Assembly (NCBI GenBank): GCA_025024175.1
Contig: QCXZ01000042.1
Span: 6,713,501-6,777,500 of the forward strand
Source of the DNA: Rhyzopertha dominica
Lineage: Eukaryota; Arthropoda; Insecta; Coleoptera; Bostrichidae
Length of the DNA: 64,000 nt
Direction: 5' to 3'
Numbering within the stretch: the stretch's first letter is position 1; each line of letters begins with the position of its first letter. The translations under genes and the position numbers were made by a program. Of the stretch, positions 23,326 through 34,932 are shown piece after piece. The notes beneath the pieces are model-generated. The model was not told the origin of the DNA, searched no databases, and was given only the letters and a program-made list of their open reading frames with translations.

Positions 23326-24235
23326 ACTGCAAATACCTTGAAACTTTGACGAAATTGAGCGATTCTAAACATTTACGTTTTCTCCGTCGGCTTTTGATAC
23401 TTTGCAGCATATTCTTAAAAGAAGGTGTCTACTGCGAATGTGTCAGAAATACTTATAGCCCTAAAGGGGGACGACGAAAAACTTCGTTTATATCCCTCGG
23501 CTGATAGTGTGACGTCATGGCAGTAAAGAGATATAGGGAATACAGTTTCAGACTTGTTAAGACAAAGGCTCCGGCAGAACTGTTTTCTTTAATAACATCT
23601 TGCAATTTCTGCGGAACCGTATTATTCAAATTGCAGTAAATTTTGTTGGAACCAACGTGCTTATGTTAATGAATATTCACTGATTTTTTTTTAAACTAAA
23701 CTTTTCTTCGCATCACACAAATTGCAGTGTTCATGCAATTTTCATCCTCACATAAAACTTTCAATTGTTTACTGCTACAATACCGCTGTTGCTATATTAG
23801 CTGTCAAACCAACATTTATAAATAATCTTCAACTGCCAGCCAACGGTGGTTGAGCCACTATCAACACCATCATTTATAATGGCATAATTATCGCACATCT
23901 TGAAATAATGGAGTTTACGGTGGCTGCAAATGAATATTTTCCAACTTACCCGTCCGTACTACCGACTAATTACGTTAGTGCATACTTAATCATCCAGTCC
24001 AAGTTTATCGAAAATCTTCAAGAGACGTTGTTTGTCAAATGGCAAGTGTGCGTATCAGAAGGAATTAACAGTAATTATCGGCTAGCTATGCTGAGAACAT
24101 GGGAGTGTTAATAAGGACGACCTCCTGATAGAAGAATTTTGCAAGCGTAGCCACACAGCCATTTATAATTAACATCGCTGGAATGATAGTTATATTAAAT
24201 ATTATTGATGTCAGAAATTTAAAAAGAATACTACT
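23326..24235. other. No gene recognised
   Basis: Non-coding, AT-rich to mixed sequence. A 67-codon plus frame at 23908-24111 resembles nothing known to me. Confidence 0.4.
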
Positions 24236-24760
24236 AATGCGACCGATTACTCACCCTCCTCAAGTTGAATGTTCTTAATTTTGTCTATAAACTCTATGGA
24301 ATTCTTAACCGAAAAATCTATTGGAGGTGTATGTAAGCTACTAATCTCGTTGGTCAACCACTTTGATAGCAGGTAAGTGGAAGAATTAATACCTTAAACA
24401 ATAGGTAGGTCTCACCTGTTTTATGGATTTTAGGGAGAACGTACATTTTAGGCATAGTTAGATTTGATACTTGTAATTTATATTTCAAAGCAGGTGTAAT
24501 AAGATTGTGACATTTACCAGTAACTGTTTTTGTTTGTTGAATTAATTTTGACAATGGGTTCCGAAGTACGTTGTTATATGAACTGTTTTCAAAAAAGTCA
24601 TTGACCTTTTTGAAATAGTCTGGTTTATACAGTATCATTTTAATTTTGCATGCATTTCTAATAAAGTTGTTGTCGGAGTCTTCAAAATTTCTGATGCCGC
24701 TTTCAATACCAGCTATTATTTTGGATACTGTTGTACTTCTAAAAGGTAAATTAAATTTTA
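24236..24760 (-). pseudogene. Penelope-like element, N-terminal RT part (second copy)
   Basis: On the minus strand, frames read STVSKIIAGIESGI upstream, then YKPDYFKKVNDFFENSSYN, then MPKMYVLPKIHKTGE (the P-x-x-Y-x-L-P-K-I-H-K block that opens Penelope-like RT). After a shift, SSLHTPPIDFSVKNSIEFID and NIQLEEGE follow, which in intact elements lead into V-S-F-D-V. The sequence stops there, so the catalytic palm is absent. Orientation is the same as the other Penelope-like pieces, but it lies downstream of the endonuclease piece at 26200-27000, so it must come from another copy. Confidence 0.8.
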
Positions 24761-26199
24761 AACTTGATTAATAACTATATCCTCTTGGATTGGATCTTCT
24801 TTAACTGCAGGAGGAAGCAATGAATTAAATTTTTTGCCATGTGTGGTAATGATCTGTATTTTATGAAAAATAACCTCGTGCATGTAATGGCTAAAGGACA
24901 ATCACTCTGAATGTACAACATTACTTAAACCTTTGAGGATTTTAAATGAAGTTTATACTTATCAGATTCATATCGGCCACGTTTTGAATACAGATATTTT
25001 ATTTACAAGATAAGTTTAAGCNCATGTAGTAAGTATGTTTAAATCTAGAAGGGACCGAATTAAAAAAAATTCTTCCGGTTAAAACGCCCAGACATTGAAA
25101 AAGTTTTTCACTGTAGTGAAGATGGCAGCTTAGTTGCCGAAATATTTAGTCTCTCTAAATCATTGTGGTTAGGGTTTTTTCATTATAGTTTGATAATAAC
25201 CTTTTTAGATAAAATAAATAGTTTTTAAGTTATTTGGTCGTCTCGGAATTATTGTCAGCAGCTATGCATCTTTTTAAACCACCAAAAGCCATGGAAGGTC
25301 GAAGCATAGTTTTAATTTTAATACCTATAAGTTTCCAGGCTTTAGGAAATGATAATCGGAATTATGCTATAATTCCAATAGTTTTTATCTGTTTTATACT
25401 CTTAAAAATATCTATTGATCCTTGTCTTTCTCCAATGTTTGATATATAACTATTTTGATGACAACTCAGCGCAAGTCGACGCAATAAAATTTGATAAGTT
25501 ATTACTAAGTTCACAGTCCTGAGTAGTTGCTGCAGGGGCAAGAGCTTTCCTGCAACAGATGAAACCTTCACCGACAAAATCTGGCCCCGGCAACCGCACT
25601 GGCATTTAAATGCAATACGATCGTGACCTTTAAAGCCCTCTGCGGTTTAAAATGCTTAAATGGTGCTTCGAGCAGGATGCCCGTTGTCTTTTTTCGAAGA
25701 GTACCCACACCGCCAACAGTATTGTGTTGCGTCTAGTTGCCGGTGCGCGATGTCCTTAATAAGAAACTTGCTTCGGTGATAACTTGATTGATTTCCAAGA
25801 ATGCCGTGTAGGCATTTATCGATCTTGTCTGCGCTTTCACAGAATCGAACTTGTCGCCTTCCATTGTTGCCGCTTTGGAAATGGGGGTTGGTCATCGAAA
25901 ATTTGGTAGGAACCAAACAAATTGTACTATTGCATATGCATTGTATATCAGTAGGGGATTCTGAAGCAAGGGATGTCAATAACCTACTGTAATTGGACAC
26001 TTATTTCTTTAGAATTCAATTAACTGTCACTGGGTACAAACCTATATCCTAATGCTCACTTCAGTCTCGTAAATAAGCAGGTTTTTGCTTTATCATAGAT
26101 GCAGTGCAGTGTGCGGAAGTACACAGTGAAATAATTCTTCCCACACCTTTATACCTTTAGTCATTTTTATGGTGAAATATATTTGCAATCTTAGTCTTT
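24761..26199. other. Unassigned stretch between Penelope-like copies
   Basis: A minus frame of 114 codons (25656-26000, containing CICNSTICL and YCWRCGY cysteine pairs) and a 71-codon frame (25362-25577) are present; I cannot assign either. The cysteines may suggest a zinc ribbon, but nothing decisive is visible. At about 25115-25165, GAAGATGGCAGCTTAGTTGCC followed by a GAAATATTT word resembles linker motifs often seen near Penelope-like and LTR-like repeats. Confidence 0.3.
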
Positions 26200-27000
26200 T
26201 TGGGCTAGACCGCGTCTGATTTTGGAATGAGGTCAACGTTTCGCCAGTACTTGTAAAGGGCATCATCTTGACAGGAACAAGGAGTATGGTACATACCTAA
26301 CGCGAGAAACACTTTCGAGCATAAGCAAACCTTATGGAGGAAAAAGATTGGAAACGATTGATGACGTTGTACCTGGCGTTACGAGGGGGGTGGGGTTGCT
26401 TGGACGGCAGAGGTGGGAGATTGTGAAAGTGGGGATAGCCGTCGAGTGATTGTGTACCAAATAATGGAGAGATGATAACCATCTTGGAAATTTATGTTGC
26501 TTCTAGGAATTTTCGGGTTGCGAAAAAGGGGACTTTCGCTAGAACTGACACATTGTCAAACACGCTGATGAGTGGATGAAGAAACCTGATTTTATACAAC
26601 ATTTATGTTCATTAAGCCTGGTTTTAATGGATCTACCTGTTTCGCCTGTATATACGGCACCGGGCGAACAAGGGATGCTGGAAGATAGAGTATTTATTTT
26701 GTCCTGGGATTTTCGAAGGGGGCTGGAAGAATACAGTACGGATAAATAGTTTCTTAAGAATTTCACTAATTCTGTCTACGACACCTTAACCATAGGGAAG
26801 TAAAAAGGTCGATCTATAATTTTGGGTTCCAGAGTTAGTTTGGATTGGGGGTAAATATGACGATTAATTGCAGATTATATCTCACGGGTATTATACCCAT
26901 TGTTGGCTAGACTAATGCGTGTGTTGCAATTCAGCTAGAAGTTTACCCAGTTCAGAAATTGAAGACTCTGCTGCAAGGAGGTATCTAGTCTTTTTTTTAA
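26200..27000 (-). pseudogene. Penelope-like element, C-terminal GIY-YIG endonuclease part
   Basis: Reading right to left, the relic carries YLLAAESSISELGKLLAE, NNGYNTREI, then KFLRNYLSVLYSSSP, then the GIY-YIG core SIPCSPGAVYTGETGRSIKT and RLNEHK, and finally frame-shifted NFQDGYHLSIIWYT near 26470. This order matches the end of a Penelope-like polyprotein, where the endonuclease nicks target DNA. Several stops and frameshifts are present. It probably belongs to the same copy as the RT piece at 28200-29060, because both have the same orientation and complementary content and a foreign transposon lies between them. Confidence 0.8.
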
Positions 27001-27271
27001 TTTTACAGGAAATAAGAAAAATGCATAACTTTGTTATTTTTATGAAAAAATTAAAAAAAATTAAATTTAGTAGAAAATAGGTATAGTCTATCATTTTATT
27101 CAAAAAAGGTTATTAATTAATATATTGAAATATACTACCTGTCGTAAAATTAAAAAAAAAGCAGATACATCCTTTTTGCACCCAAAAGGCAATAAAACAT
27201 GGTACATTTTTTTCAAGAATACATATTTTTTCACACAACTTTCGGTTGTTATAAGTAGGAAATTGCAACGG

Positions 27272-28160
27272 CTATTCATCATACTTGTCGTCATCTGTGA
27301 CATCATTATACAGGTTGACAATTTTGTCGGAAATAAGGGAGGTGTAATAGGCACTGTCGGCCAACGGAACATACTTTTCGGCAAGCTGTATAACATTTTC
27401 GTACTTCGCCTTTTTTTCGTGGCAAAGAATTAGTATAAAGTTTCTTCTTTTCTATAATAGGACATTCATTGGGATGCTTTTGAATGCTGAAATCACTATA
27501 AACAACAATGTTGCTTGTAGAGGAACATCTTACATGTTTCTGTTTTCGGAAGAATATTCAATAACCCTGTATTGGGATATTTTTAATTTTTCTTTAGAAA
27601 TGAATGTAACACTTACCGAAACTACAACAAAATTTTTTGGGCTGCTGTTTTGGTAATGTTTAATATACTCTCTTGGTAAATAGATCCTCTCTATCTTACG
27701 GATATTTTTCAACTATACCAAAGCAAGGCAAATAGCTATGCCCAGGTTCAGGAAATCTGTGAATTATTTTTTCAAAACGACCGTTCCTCACCAGTGTATA
27801 TAAATATTGAACTAACCTGTTGTTTTTGTTTTGAGCTCCGCAATTATCTGAAAACAAGTAGAGAATTTTGATTCCTGGGCTCAAAATATTTTATAAATAG
27901 TGGTCCAAAAAGCTTATTGTCTCATTAGGAGTTTTCCTACCAGTCACCTCTCATCATACCTATAAAAATGAGCTTTGTTGTATGCAAAAGTTGTACATCC
28001 AAAGCTGCCGAAGGTAAAAAGTGTCGCCTGATAGAGCTTTCGGTCAGTCAGGTCATATTTCATTTGGTGCAATATGGATGTATATGTTGCAGATACGTCC
28101 ATATTGCACCAACCTATAAAAGATGCATGTGTTAAACTCCCCACCACACTAAATATACTG
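27272..28160 (-). pseudogene. DNCGxQNKN-type transposase relic (DUF7869-like)
   Basis: Minus-strand pieces in order: QMKYDLTDRKLYQATLFTFG, then ILYLFSDNCGAQNKNNRLVQ, then IIHRFPEPGHSYLPC, then a disrupted middle, then VPLADSAYYTSLISDKIV and an acidic end closed by TAG at 27272-27274. The D-N-C-G-x-Q-N-K-N and G-H-(S/T) blocks are typical of a transposase-like family spread through insect genomes, which I believe corresponds to DUF7869. Frame changes near 27950 and 27700 and several stops show that it is dead. It lies between the two halves of a Penelope-like element, so it probably inserted into it. Confidence 0.65.
28064..28112. repeat. Short perfect-type hairpin, 20-bp arms
   Basis: TTGGTGCAATATGGATGTAT (28064-28083) is inverted at 28093-28112 with 19 of 20 matches around a 9-base loop. 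It lies at the boundary between the transposase relic and the Penelope-like RT relic. It could form a stable hairpin in DNA or RNA. Confidence 0.85.
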
Positions 28161-28199
28161 TAGGTAGAAGTCTCATTGTTGCGCCAATCGATAAAGAAT

Positions 28200-29060
28200 T
28201 GCTTCTTGGATATATTACTGCAGGTAACTCATTTTGGCCAAAAAATGCAGATATCTCCTTATTGCAGCAGGGTCTTAATTGATGTAGCACGGTTAACAAG
28301 AGAATTTAGGACTGAACGTTTTTGTGATGTATGGTGATGAGAAGGCATGTAAGTACCGATCTATGTGGGTGGCTTTGCGATAGACAGAGTGGCCCAAATA
28401 ACCATCTTGTAGTGAGTGATAAGGACATCAAGAAATTGCTCAAGATCTCCATCGTGTATTTTATATCAGAATCTTGGGAATTGAGGTGATCTAATTAGGT
28501 TGTTAGGGTGTCAGAGCCATGAGGCCGTATCGTCGACATAACGAAGCCAGATTTTAGGTTTTAGGACTGATGACCTAAAGCCATTTGTCAAATGCTTCCA
28601 TGAATATGATTGTCACTACTAGTGACAGTGGGGGTACCAAAAATTTGTCCGTAGAAGTGACCATGAAATGTGTAAAACGTTGAAGTGAATATATTAGGCC
28701 GATTGTCCCGGATAATAATTGACGGATAATCATCACGTATTCTGGAACAGGAACTTTTGTAAACAAGCACGTGACGTCGAAACTGACCAGAATGTCCAGA
28801 ATCGAGGATAGGTTTCGATAGAATATTTACAGTGTTTGGAATTGAGAACATGCGAAGATGTTTTCCCCGTGTAGTCCTTCAGCAGATTTGCTAAAAACTT
28901 GGCGATGTTATAAGTGGGTGAGTCGGTAATGCTGACAGCGGAATTTCTTTTTTATAAATTTTGGAAGACCGTATAGACGAGGGGTTTTTACCTTTTTCCT
29001 GATATGTGAGTTACTGCTGGATTCTGAATAATTGAAAGCTACGATATTTATGACTTTTCA
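28200..29060 (-). pseudogene. Penelope-like element, reverse transcriptase part
   Basis: Minus-strand blocks in order: PRLYGLPK near 28975, then SPTYNIAKFLANLLKDYTGK, then FTKVPVPEYVMIIRQLLSG, then FYTFHGHFYGQIFGTP (the F-G-T-P block), then PKIWLRYVDDTAS with the catalytic Y-V-D-D preserved near 28535, then GDLEQFLDVLITHYK, and SHHHTSQKRSVLNSLVNRA near 28300. The order and motifs identify Penelope-like RT. Frameshifts occur near 28940, 28640 and 28500, with additional stops. No telomeric repeats adjoin it. Confidence 0.85.
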
Positions 29061-31000
29061 TGCTGAATGGACACTTAATCTGGAATCATGTTCTAATATT
29101 TTTTTTATTCAAAGGCTCCTGAAAAGAATAAGCAAACATCTGTGAACCTAACCCAAGAAACGTTAATACATTTTGTAAGCGATATACATGTAGCGTTTCA
29201 TCGTATTTCGATTATTATTTGTTAAATCAAAGACGAAGAGAAAAGTCAGTGATAGGGAATAATTAGAAAATAGAAAGACTAGAGTTGGCCGTACCTTATG
29301 TTATAATATAGTGATCTGAAAGGTAACGTGAGGACACCACCCAACGGAACGGAGTCCACTACAACAATGAAAACGAGGAGGACGCGAAAGATCATTTCAA
29401 GATGAAGTAAATCAAACGATGCAAGAAAGAAGACTAGAGGAGGGAAACTGAAATAATAAGCGAAACTGACTGAGTGGGGGTAGAGAGCAATACTGTAAAC
29501 GTCCTGATTATTTATTTACCACTTTTAGAAAATATATGGGTAATTTATAGTTTGCACACATATTATATTTTCTGTGGTGCATGTATAAAAACCATAAGTC
29601 TAATGATATCATGCAAGACATATTTTGGCGATATATAGTTAGTTATTCTTTCCGGAATAACGACATAGCCATAGAAGCATTAGTAGAATCAATCATTAAA
29701 TAAAAATAATTAAAGTTTTTTGAAGATTGTTAAGAACGAACTGCATCTAGGTTGTTTGGTTTTGAGAATACTATTTGGGGTCATATTTGACACGTATCCT
29801 GGCCCCGAAACATTATTGAATCTTATTTCCTTCGCTTGTCAAGATCATATAACACTGTAACACTGTTAGATTTCACTAGGAGAATATAGAAAACATTTCA
29901 TTTTTGTAAACAATCCTAAGAAACGGCAACTACGCTTTCAGCACATCCAAAATACAGTTAATCCTCCCAACGAAAACACCTCTCCTTTATCCATTGAATT
30001 AAGCAGTTCGAAACTCGATTAGGAACAGTAGGAGCAGCTTTACAGCCAGCACCCATTAACACGCCAATAAAAAATCCGAAACCGTACAACTAAATTCACT
30101 TAGAAATGATTGCGACGCGTCTGCCTTCCATCGCATCGACTTCCTGGAACAACGGCAGCACGACGCGGCGAGGGGTTTCAATGAGATCGATGGTATCAGA
30201 GGAATGCTAGGGATTCGGTAATTAGCTCGGTAATTAAAAAGAACACGCTTTCTTTGGTAGCCAGTAAGTAAAAAAGGTAAGATCCAGTTTATTATTTGAC
30301 ATTTTTCAAGTCGCGCCACGTAATGGCTAAATCAGTAGCACGTGCCGTGATATATGGTGGAAAATCAAGTCCGGGTGGTTAGGCTGGCTAATATTTTATG
30401 TTTTGTGGAAATAGTGTAGACTGCATACCCTCAAATGCTTTGCATAATTCATAAAGTGGAACTGGAAGGGTTCCACGTTGAGGCTAAGGGTGCCTTTACG
30501 AAAATTACTCCTTATTATGTATTTATAGGGGTAGAAGGAAATGTGAAACGTGGTAATTTAGATAATTTGGTGTCTAGGCCTAGAGAAATGCATGATAAGG
30601 TCAGCAATTACCAAAGTAATGGTACTATAATTTCAGTGGTGTTAGAAGTCGCCGCGTGTTTGTAACTTCAAGCCTCGGGTGCAAAACTCATGCACTTTTT
30701 TAATTTTAACAATATGTAGCGAACCGAAATCACTACCATAGTACTCAATTTTTGTAGTTATAAATATATTGAAGTCTCCACAAATGCAATGGTGAAGCCC
30801 TTGGAACAGCATTTTCTTAAGCTTTGTATACACGGATTACTGTTAGCATTAGATTAATTATTACCTAAGCGCATTGGAAATATCGCGGGAATTTCACGTT
30901 TTGCGTAGTATAGATTTATATAAATCCGATGGTTAAGCCCTCTTGAAATAAAATACTAGCGCCAATAGCCCACTTTCCACTGTTTTATTTGTGCTTTTTA
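29061..31000. other. No gene recognised
   Basis: Non-coding sequence. Frames at 30056-30319 (minus), 30435-30665 (plus) and 30642-30833 (minus) have no recognisable motif. A purine-rich stretch lies at about 29380-29480. The last part may hold the 5' end of the hAT relic that follows. Confidence 0.4.
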
Positions 31001-31017
31001 CTTTTAGTATTGTGTCA

Positions 31018-32720
31018 ACATGGGAAAAACCAAAGTGTTTTCAACGAAAAACTTAAAAATGACTACAAATTTCTTAAACTATGTGAAGGCAGCAATGTTC
31101 TTGTGCGGCGTTTGACGTATAATTCGGAGTTCTCTGTGGAACATAAAGAACGCCACGATATCGAAGAACATATTAAAAGTGATAAGCACAAAAAAGCATG
31201 CAGAGCGGCTTCATCTCTGAATATTACGTCTTATTTTAAAAATCAAGATAGTGATTTACCATGTGCTGCTATAGAAGCCACATCTTCATACCATACTGCA
31301 AAGCACGAACTAAGTTTTAAAACTAGTGATTGTAATTCTAATCTAATAAAACATTTGTTTGAGCCTAAATTTTTGGCCGCTCGAACTAAAACCGAAGCCA
31401 TAGCTGTGAATGTTATTTTTTCATACACATTTGATGAAGTACTGAAAGATTTAAAGAACATCAATTATGTAACAGTTACGATTTATAGGTCTAACCGAAA
31501 AGATTTAAAACTAACGCCTATTGTTATTCGATGCTAACCTAAACGAAGGCGTTAACATCAAACCTTTGCATTTTAACCAACTTCCTGGTGAAATTTTGAA
31601 CATTTTGGTTGATCACGTTCTAAACAGCTTCAAGAAGTACACAATTGCTTCAAAATTAATTTGCCTTCGTGCGGACAACACAAGCACCAATTTTGGCGGC
31701 GCGGCGTGAAAAACGAGGCGAAGGAAATGTTTTCTGTAAATTAAAAAAATTGTTAGACTATACTTGGAATCGGGTGTTCACAACACACATTTTGCATAAG
31801 GCAGCGCAGACTGCGTGAAAATATATAAATATTTTTATCGATATACCGTCAGGGTAACACAGCTGAAGGAGTTATGGGAATTCGAATTTAAAAGATTGTT
31901 GTCTGAGGGTAGCACTAGACTTTTAAGCTTGTTACCGGTGATAGAAAGCATATTATCCTTGTACAGTGCCCTGAAGTAGTATTTTTTATCAAGTGACTGC
32001 TGCTAGATTTTTTTAATGATTTCGTAAGTGAAATTTATCTCCTGTTTGTGCCTGGTACGCTATTTTGAAACTGGAGTCTAACTGCATAATCCTTACAAAC
32101 CTGGAAAACAGAAAACTAATAAGTTTAAACAGTTTGCAACCAAACAGTTGTTCAACCGACTGAAGGTCGAGAAAAAAGTGGAAGAAGAGAAATTTTACAA
32201 TAGTGTAGATTTTTATGAATCTTGCATAAAATATATGAAAATGTGGGAATGTAGTTTTGACCAGGCAAGTAAATTTACGCAGTTAACATTGCAGCAAGAA
32301 ATTCTATGGAAAGAAATAGAAGAAAGCGCAATAACCATTAAGTACGTGATTGCTAAGTCGATCAATATTGATGATTTATTCGACGAGCGCGCATATTAAA
32401 TGACCTAAAACCTAAATCGAATTGCCTTCCAGACGGTAAAATGCCAACTGTGCAGGACAAGTAGAAAAATACTTGATATATATTTGAACAAAAATGTCAG
32501 CTACAATAATATATTCAAAGTTGTAGAATTCTCTATGTGCTTGCCGGGAACATCAGCCCGGACAGAAAGAATTTTTTCATTATGCCGGTAGTAAAGGAAC
32601 TGCTCAATTTTAAAGCAAATTTAAAGCTGTCCTACATATGATTTTATAAAAATATTAAAAACGATAAAATATTCCTGAACAAAGTAATTTCGTCTGATAA
32701 ATATAAAGGAAAGAAGCTTA
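31018..32720 (+). pseudogene. hAT-superfamily transposase relic (near complete, broken)
   Basis: The first open frame (to 31537) has an N-terminal zinc-finger-like region ending HDIEEHIKSDKHKKA, then ITSYF, then ARTKTEAIAVNVIF and NINYVTVTIYRSNRKDLKLT, where Asp of the first catalytic block would be expected near T-I-D. It continues in another frame with ILVDHVLNS and KLICLRADNTSTNFGGAA. Later fragments run through 32148-32399, and the C-terminal dimerisation block CLPGTSARTERIFSL appears near 32540 in a third frame, followed by KLSYI. This architecture fits hAT transposases of the KIAA1586/ZMYM-like type found in insects. Many stops and shifts make it inactive. Terminal repeats were not identified. 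Confidence 0.8.
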
Positions 32721-34659
32721 ATAAATAGTGTACTTACCAAACCTGTCTCAAAGTATACACTTTGAACTTTTTGAACGTTTTTTTTAAATCTAGCCTCAGT
32801 CCGGGAATGGCTATAAAAGTTTATGGTAATCCTAAGTATATAGGATCCGTTTTGGTGCGATTTTTGTTGCAAATTATTATAACCAATTTACAGCGATTCT
32901 GCTCAGATCAGTGTATTTGACAGGAACATTAGGTAGTGAAATGTTTTAAAGTGAAATATTTATTTGCGAAATTTTATCTTTACGCTTGAATATATCTATA
33001 AAAAAAATTTGCAACCCTAAATCAAGATCATTACTGCACCTATTCAATTAAATTTGTAAAGCTCAGACTTGTCATTATTTAAAAATATAAGAAGCTACTA
33101 AAGAATACGTAGTTTTCTTATAATGTACATTATAGGCATACGTCCCATTATTCGTATCTGTTGTGAAGTACGATTATTATTTCTTCGCTGTCTGATAAAT
33201 CAATGAACGCAGAATTAATAAAATTCTCCCATTCATCGCGAAATTCGCGATTTACGGTCCGGTTGGGTCCAGTGGCTTTTCACAATAGCACAACTGCCGT
33301 AAACTGAACCGCTGCCCCATTAAAGACTATAACCTACATGGTTAAGGTAAGATTAATCTCCGGATTAAAAATTACAACCTATAAAAGGCAACGGCCATAA
33401 TTATCAGACCATCGTTTGCTGAAAAAAACTAATAGCATCCCGCGATAGTAATCGAACAGGAAGCGGAGGTTTGTAAGGTGCTCGTTCCCGAAATGATGAT
33501 AATAATAATAAGTGCGGTTTACTTATTGAGTACCGATATAGTAACTGGACTTGATTGGGAGGTGGCGCCGATGTATATTTATTAATATTCTAATTGGGAA
33601 TTATGTATATCGGTACTTAAATGCCGTGTTTGTGCGAGGTTATGTCTTGAGCAATAATTTCAATTACGGAAATTTCAGTCAAAGGTGATCATGAATACCC
33701 TACATTTGTCGAGTGCACTTTCAATTCAAAGATGTGATTTAAAGTGTGTATACTTTGGGCTCCTAATAAATTGATTACAAACGATAGGGAACCATTTATT
33801 TTATAATAAACAATATTCATACTTGTAACTAACATCAATATTTACCATCTACGTAGTTATAACCTGCAAAATTAACACAAAATGCTACAACATCCTGCAT
33901 TTTTAATCTCAAAAATCGTATTAATCCAAAACTGCTCTAAAAATTGCTCAGAATTTTCACATTTTTAATATCACAGAGATATTATTGCTTTAAAAAATTG
34001 GGAGAGTAAATTAATATACCCTTTGATGCGCGGCATTACTATTACTTTCTAACACCAAACATTCTCATAACTACTTTCTTCAGCAACCCGACGCAAGAAA
34101 CCAAGGGTCAACAAAAATGTAACCATTAACTGCAAATTTACAGTGCCGACGTACTTAGCTTTTTTCTTTGATACAATTCGTTACAGATAATTTAATCTAT
34201 ATCTGAACATCTGTATATTATTACATGTTTCCACATTGGTCCAATGGCCCCCTTTTGATATACATACCAATACTTTTAATATATTTTATCTGATTACTTA
34301 ATTTTAAAAAGTCATACAGAGCGTGAGTTTCATTCTCGATAATGCCACTAGACACATTTATAATAAATGTAGAAAATTCTGAACGTGTAATTTGCAATTT
34401 CTTATCAAAACAAGGGCATTGTCTTAGCACGTTTACTGATACATTTATGTGAAGATCTCAGTTTACGAAAGAAATTGATGAATAAACAATACTGTCCCCT
34501 AGCTTCTTTTGGTTTCTATTCCAAAATGTAGCAAAGCCTAAGGAATAAAACTTTAGTACCGTGAATGTTTGGATTGATATGGCTTTTACTTGATGAAAAT
34601 CTTCCATCATTAGCGGTATAAAAATACCAAATATCTCTTGACTTTAATAATAATATATA

Positions 34660-34660
<1 letters not shown>
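32721..34660. other. No gene; block at about 33180-33520 differs in composition
   Basis: AT-rich flanks surround a stretch at about 33180-33520 that has higher GC and palindromic words (TCGCGAAATTCGCGA, CCCGCGATAG) and reads unlike element decay. It could be conserved non-coding DNA within an fz intron; this is inference. Short frames elsewhere (32621-32872, 34221-34430 minus) are not convincing. Confidence 0.3.
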
Positions 34661-34696
<36 letters not shown>

Positions 34697-34697
34697 T
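34661..34697. repeat. (TTA)n microsatellite
   Basis: About twelve TTA/ATT units in an uninterrupted run, preceded by related AATAATAAT sequence. A polymorphic locus is likely. Confidence 0.9.
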
Positions 34698-34932
34698 TAT
34701 AATCTACAAATATTTAGTGTTCTTATACCGTGAATGTTTAATAAAATTGTAGAGTAGAAAAGGAAATCTTGAAAATATCACATGTAATTAAATGTACTTT
34801 TGTACTAAAGCAACCCCTTTAATATCGGTATCTATTTAAGAGGGGGGTCTAACCTGGACATCCCCCTCCAAAGGCACTCCATTGAAGAGGATCACATGTG
34901 AGTATGCGATCAGAGTTACCACATTTTTTTTA

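Noticed and set aside
25656..26000. Cysteine-containing frame as a zinc-ribbon protein
   Set aside because: The cysteine spacing does not fit a zinc ribbon I know and neighbouring sequence is element debris.
33488..33505. GATGATAATAATAATAA as a microsatellite
   Set aside because: Too few units to list separately.
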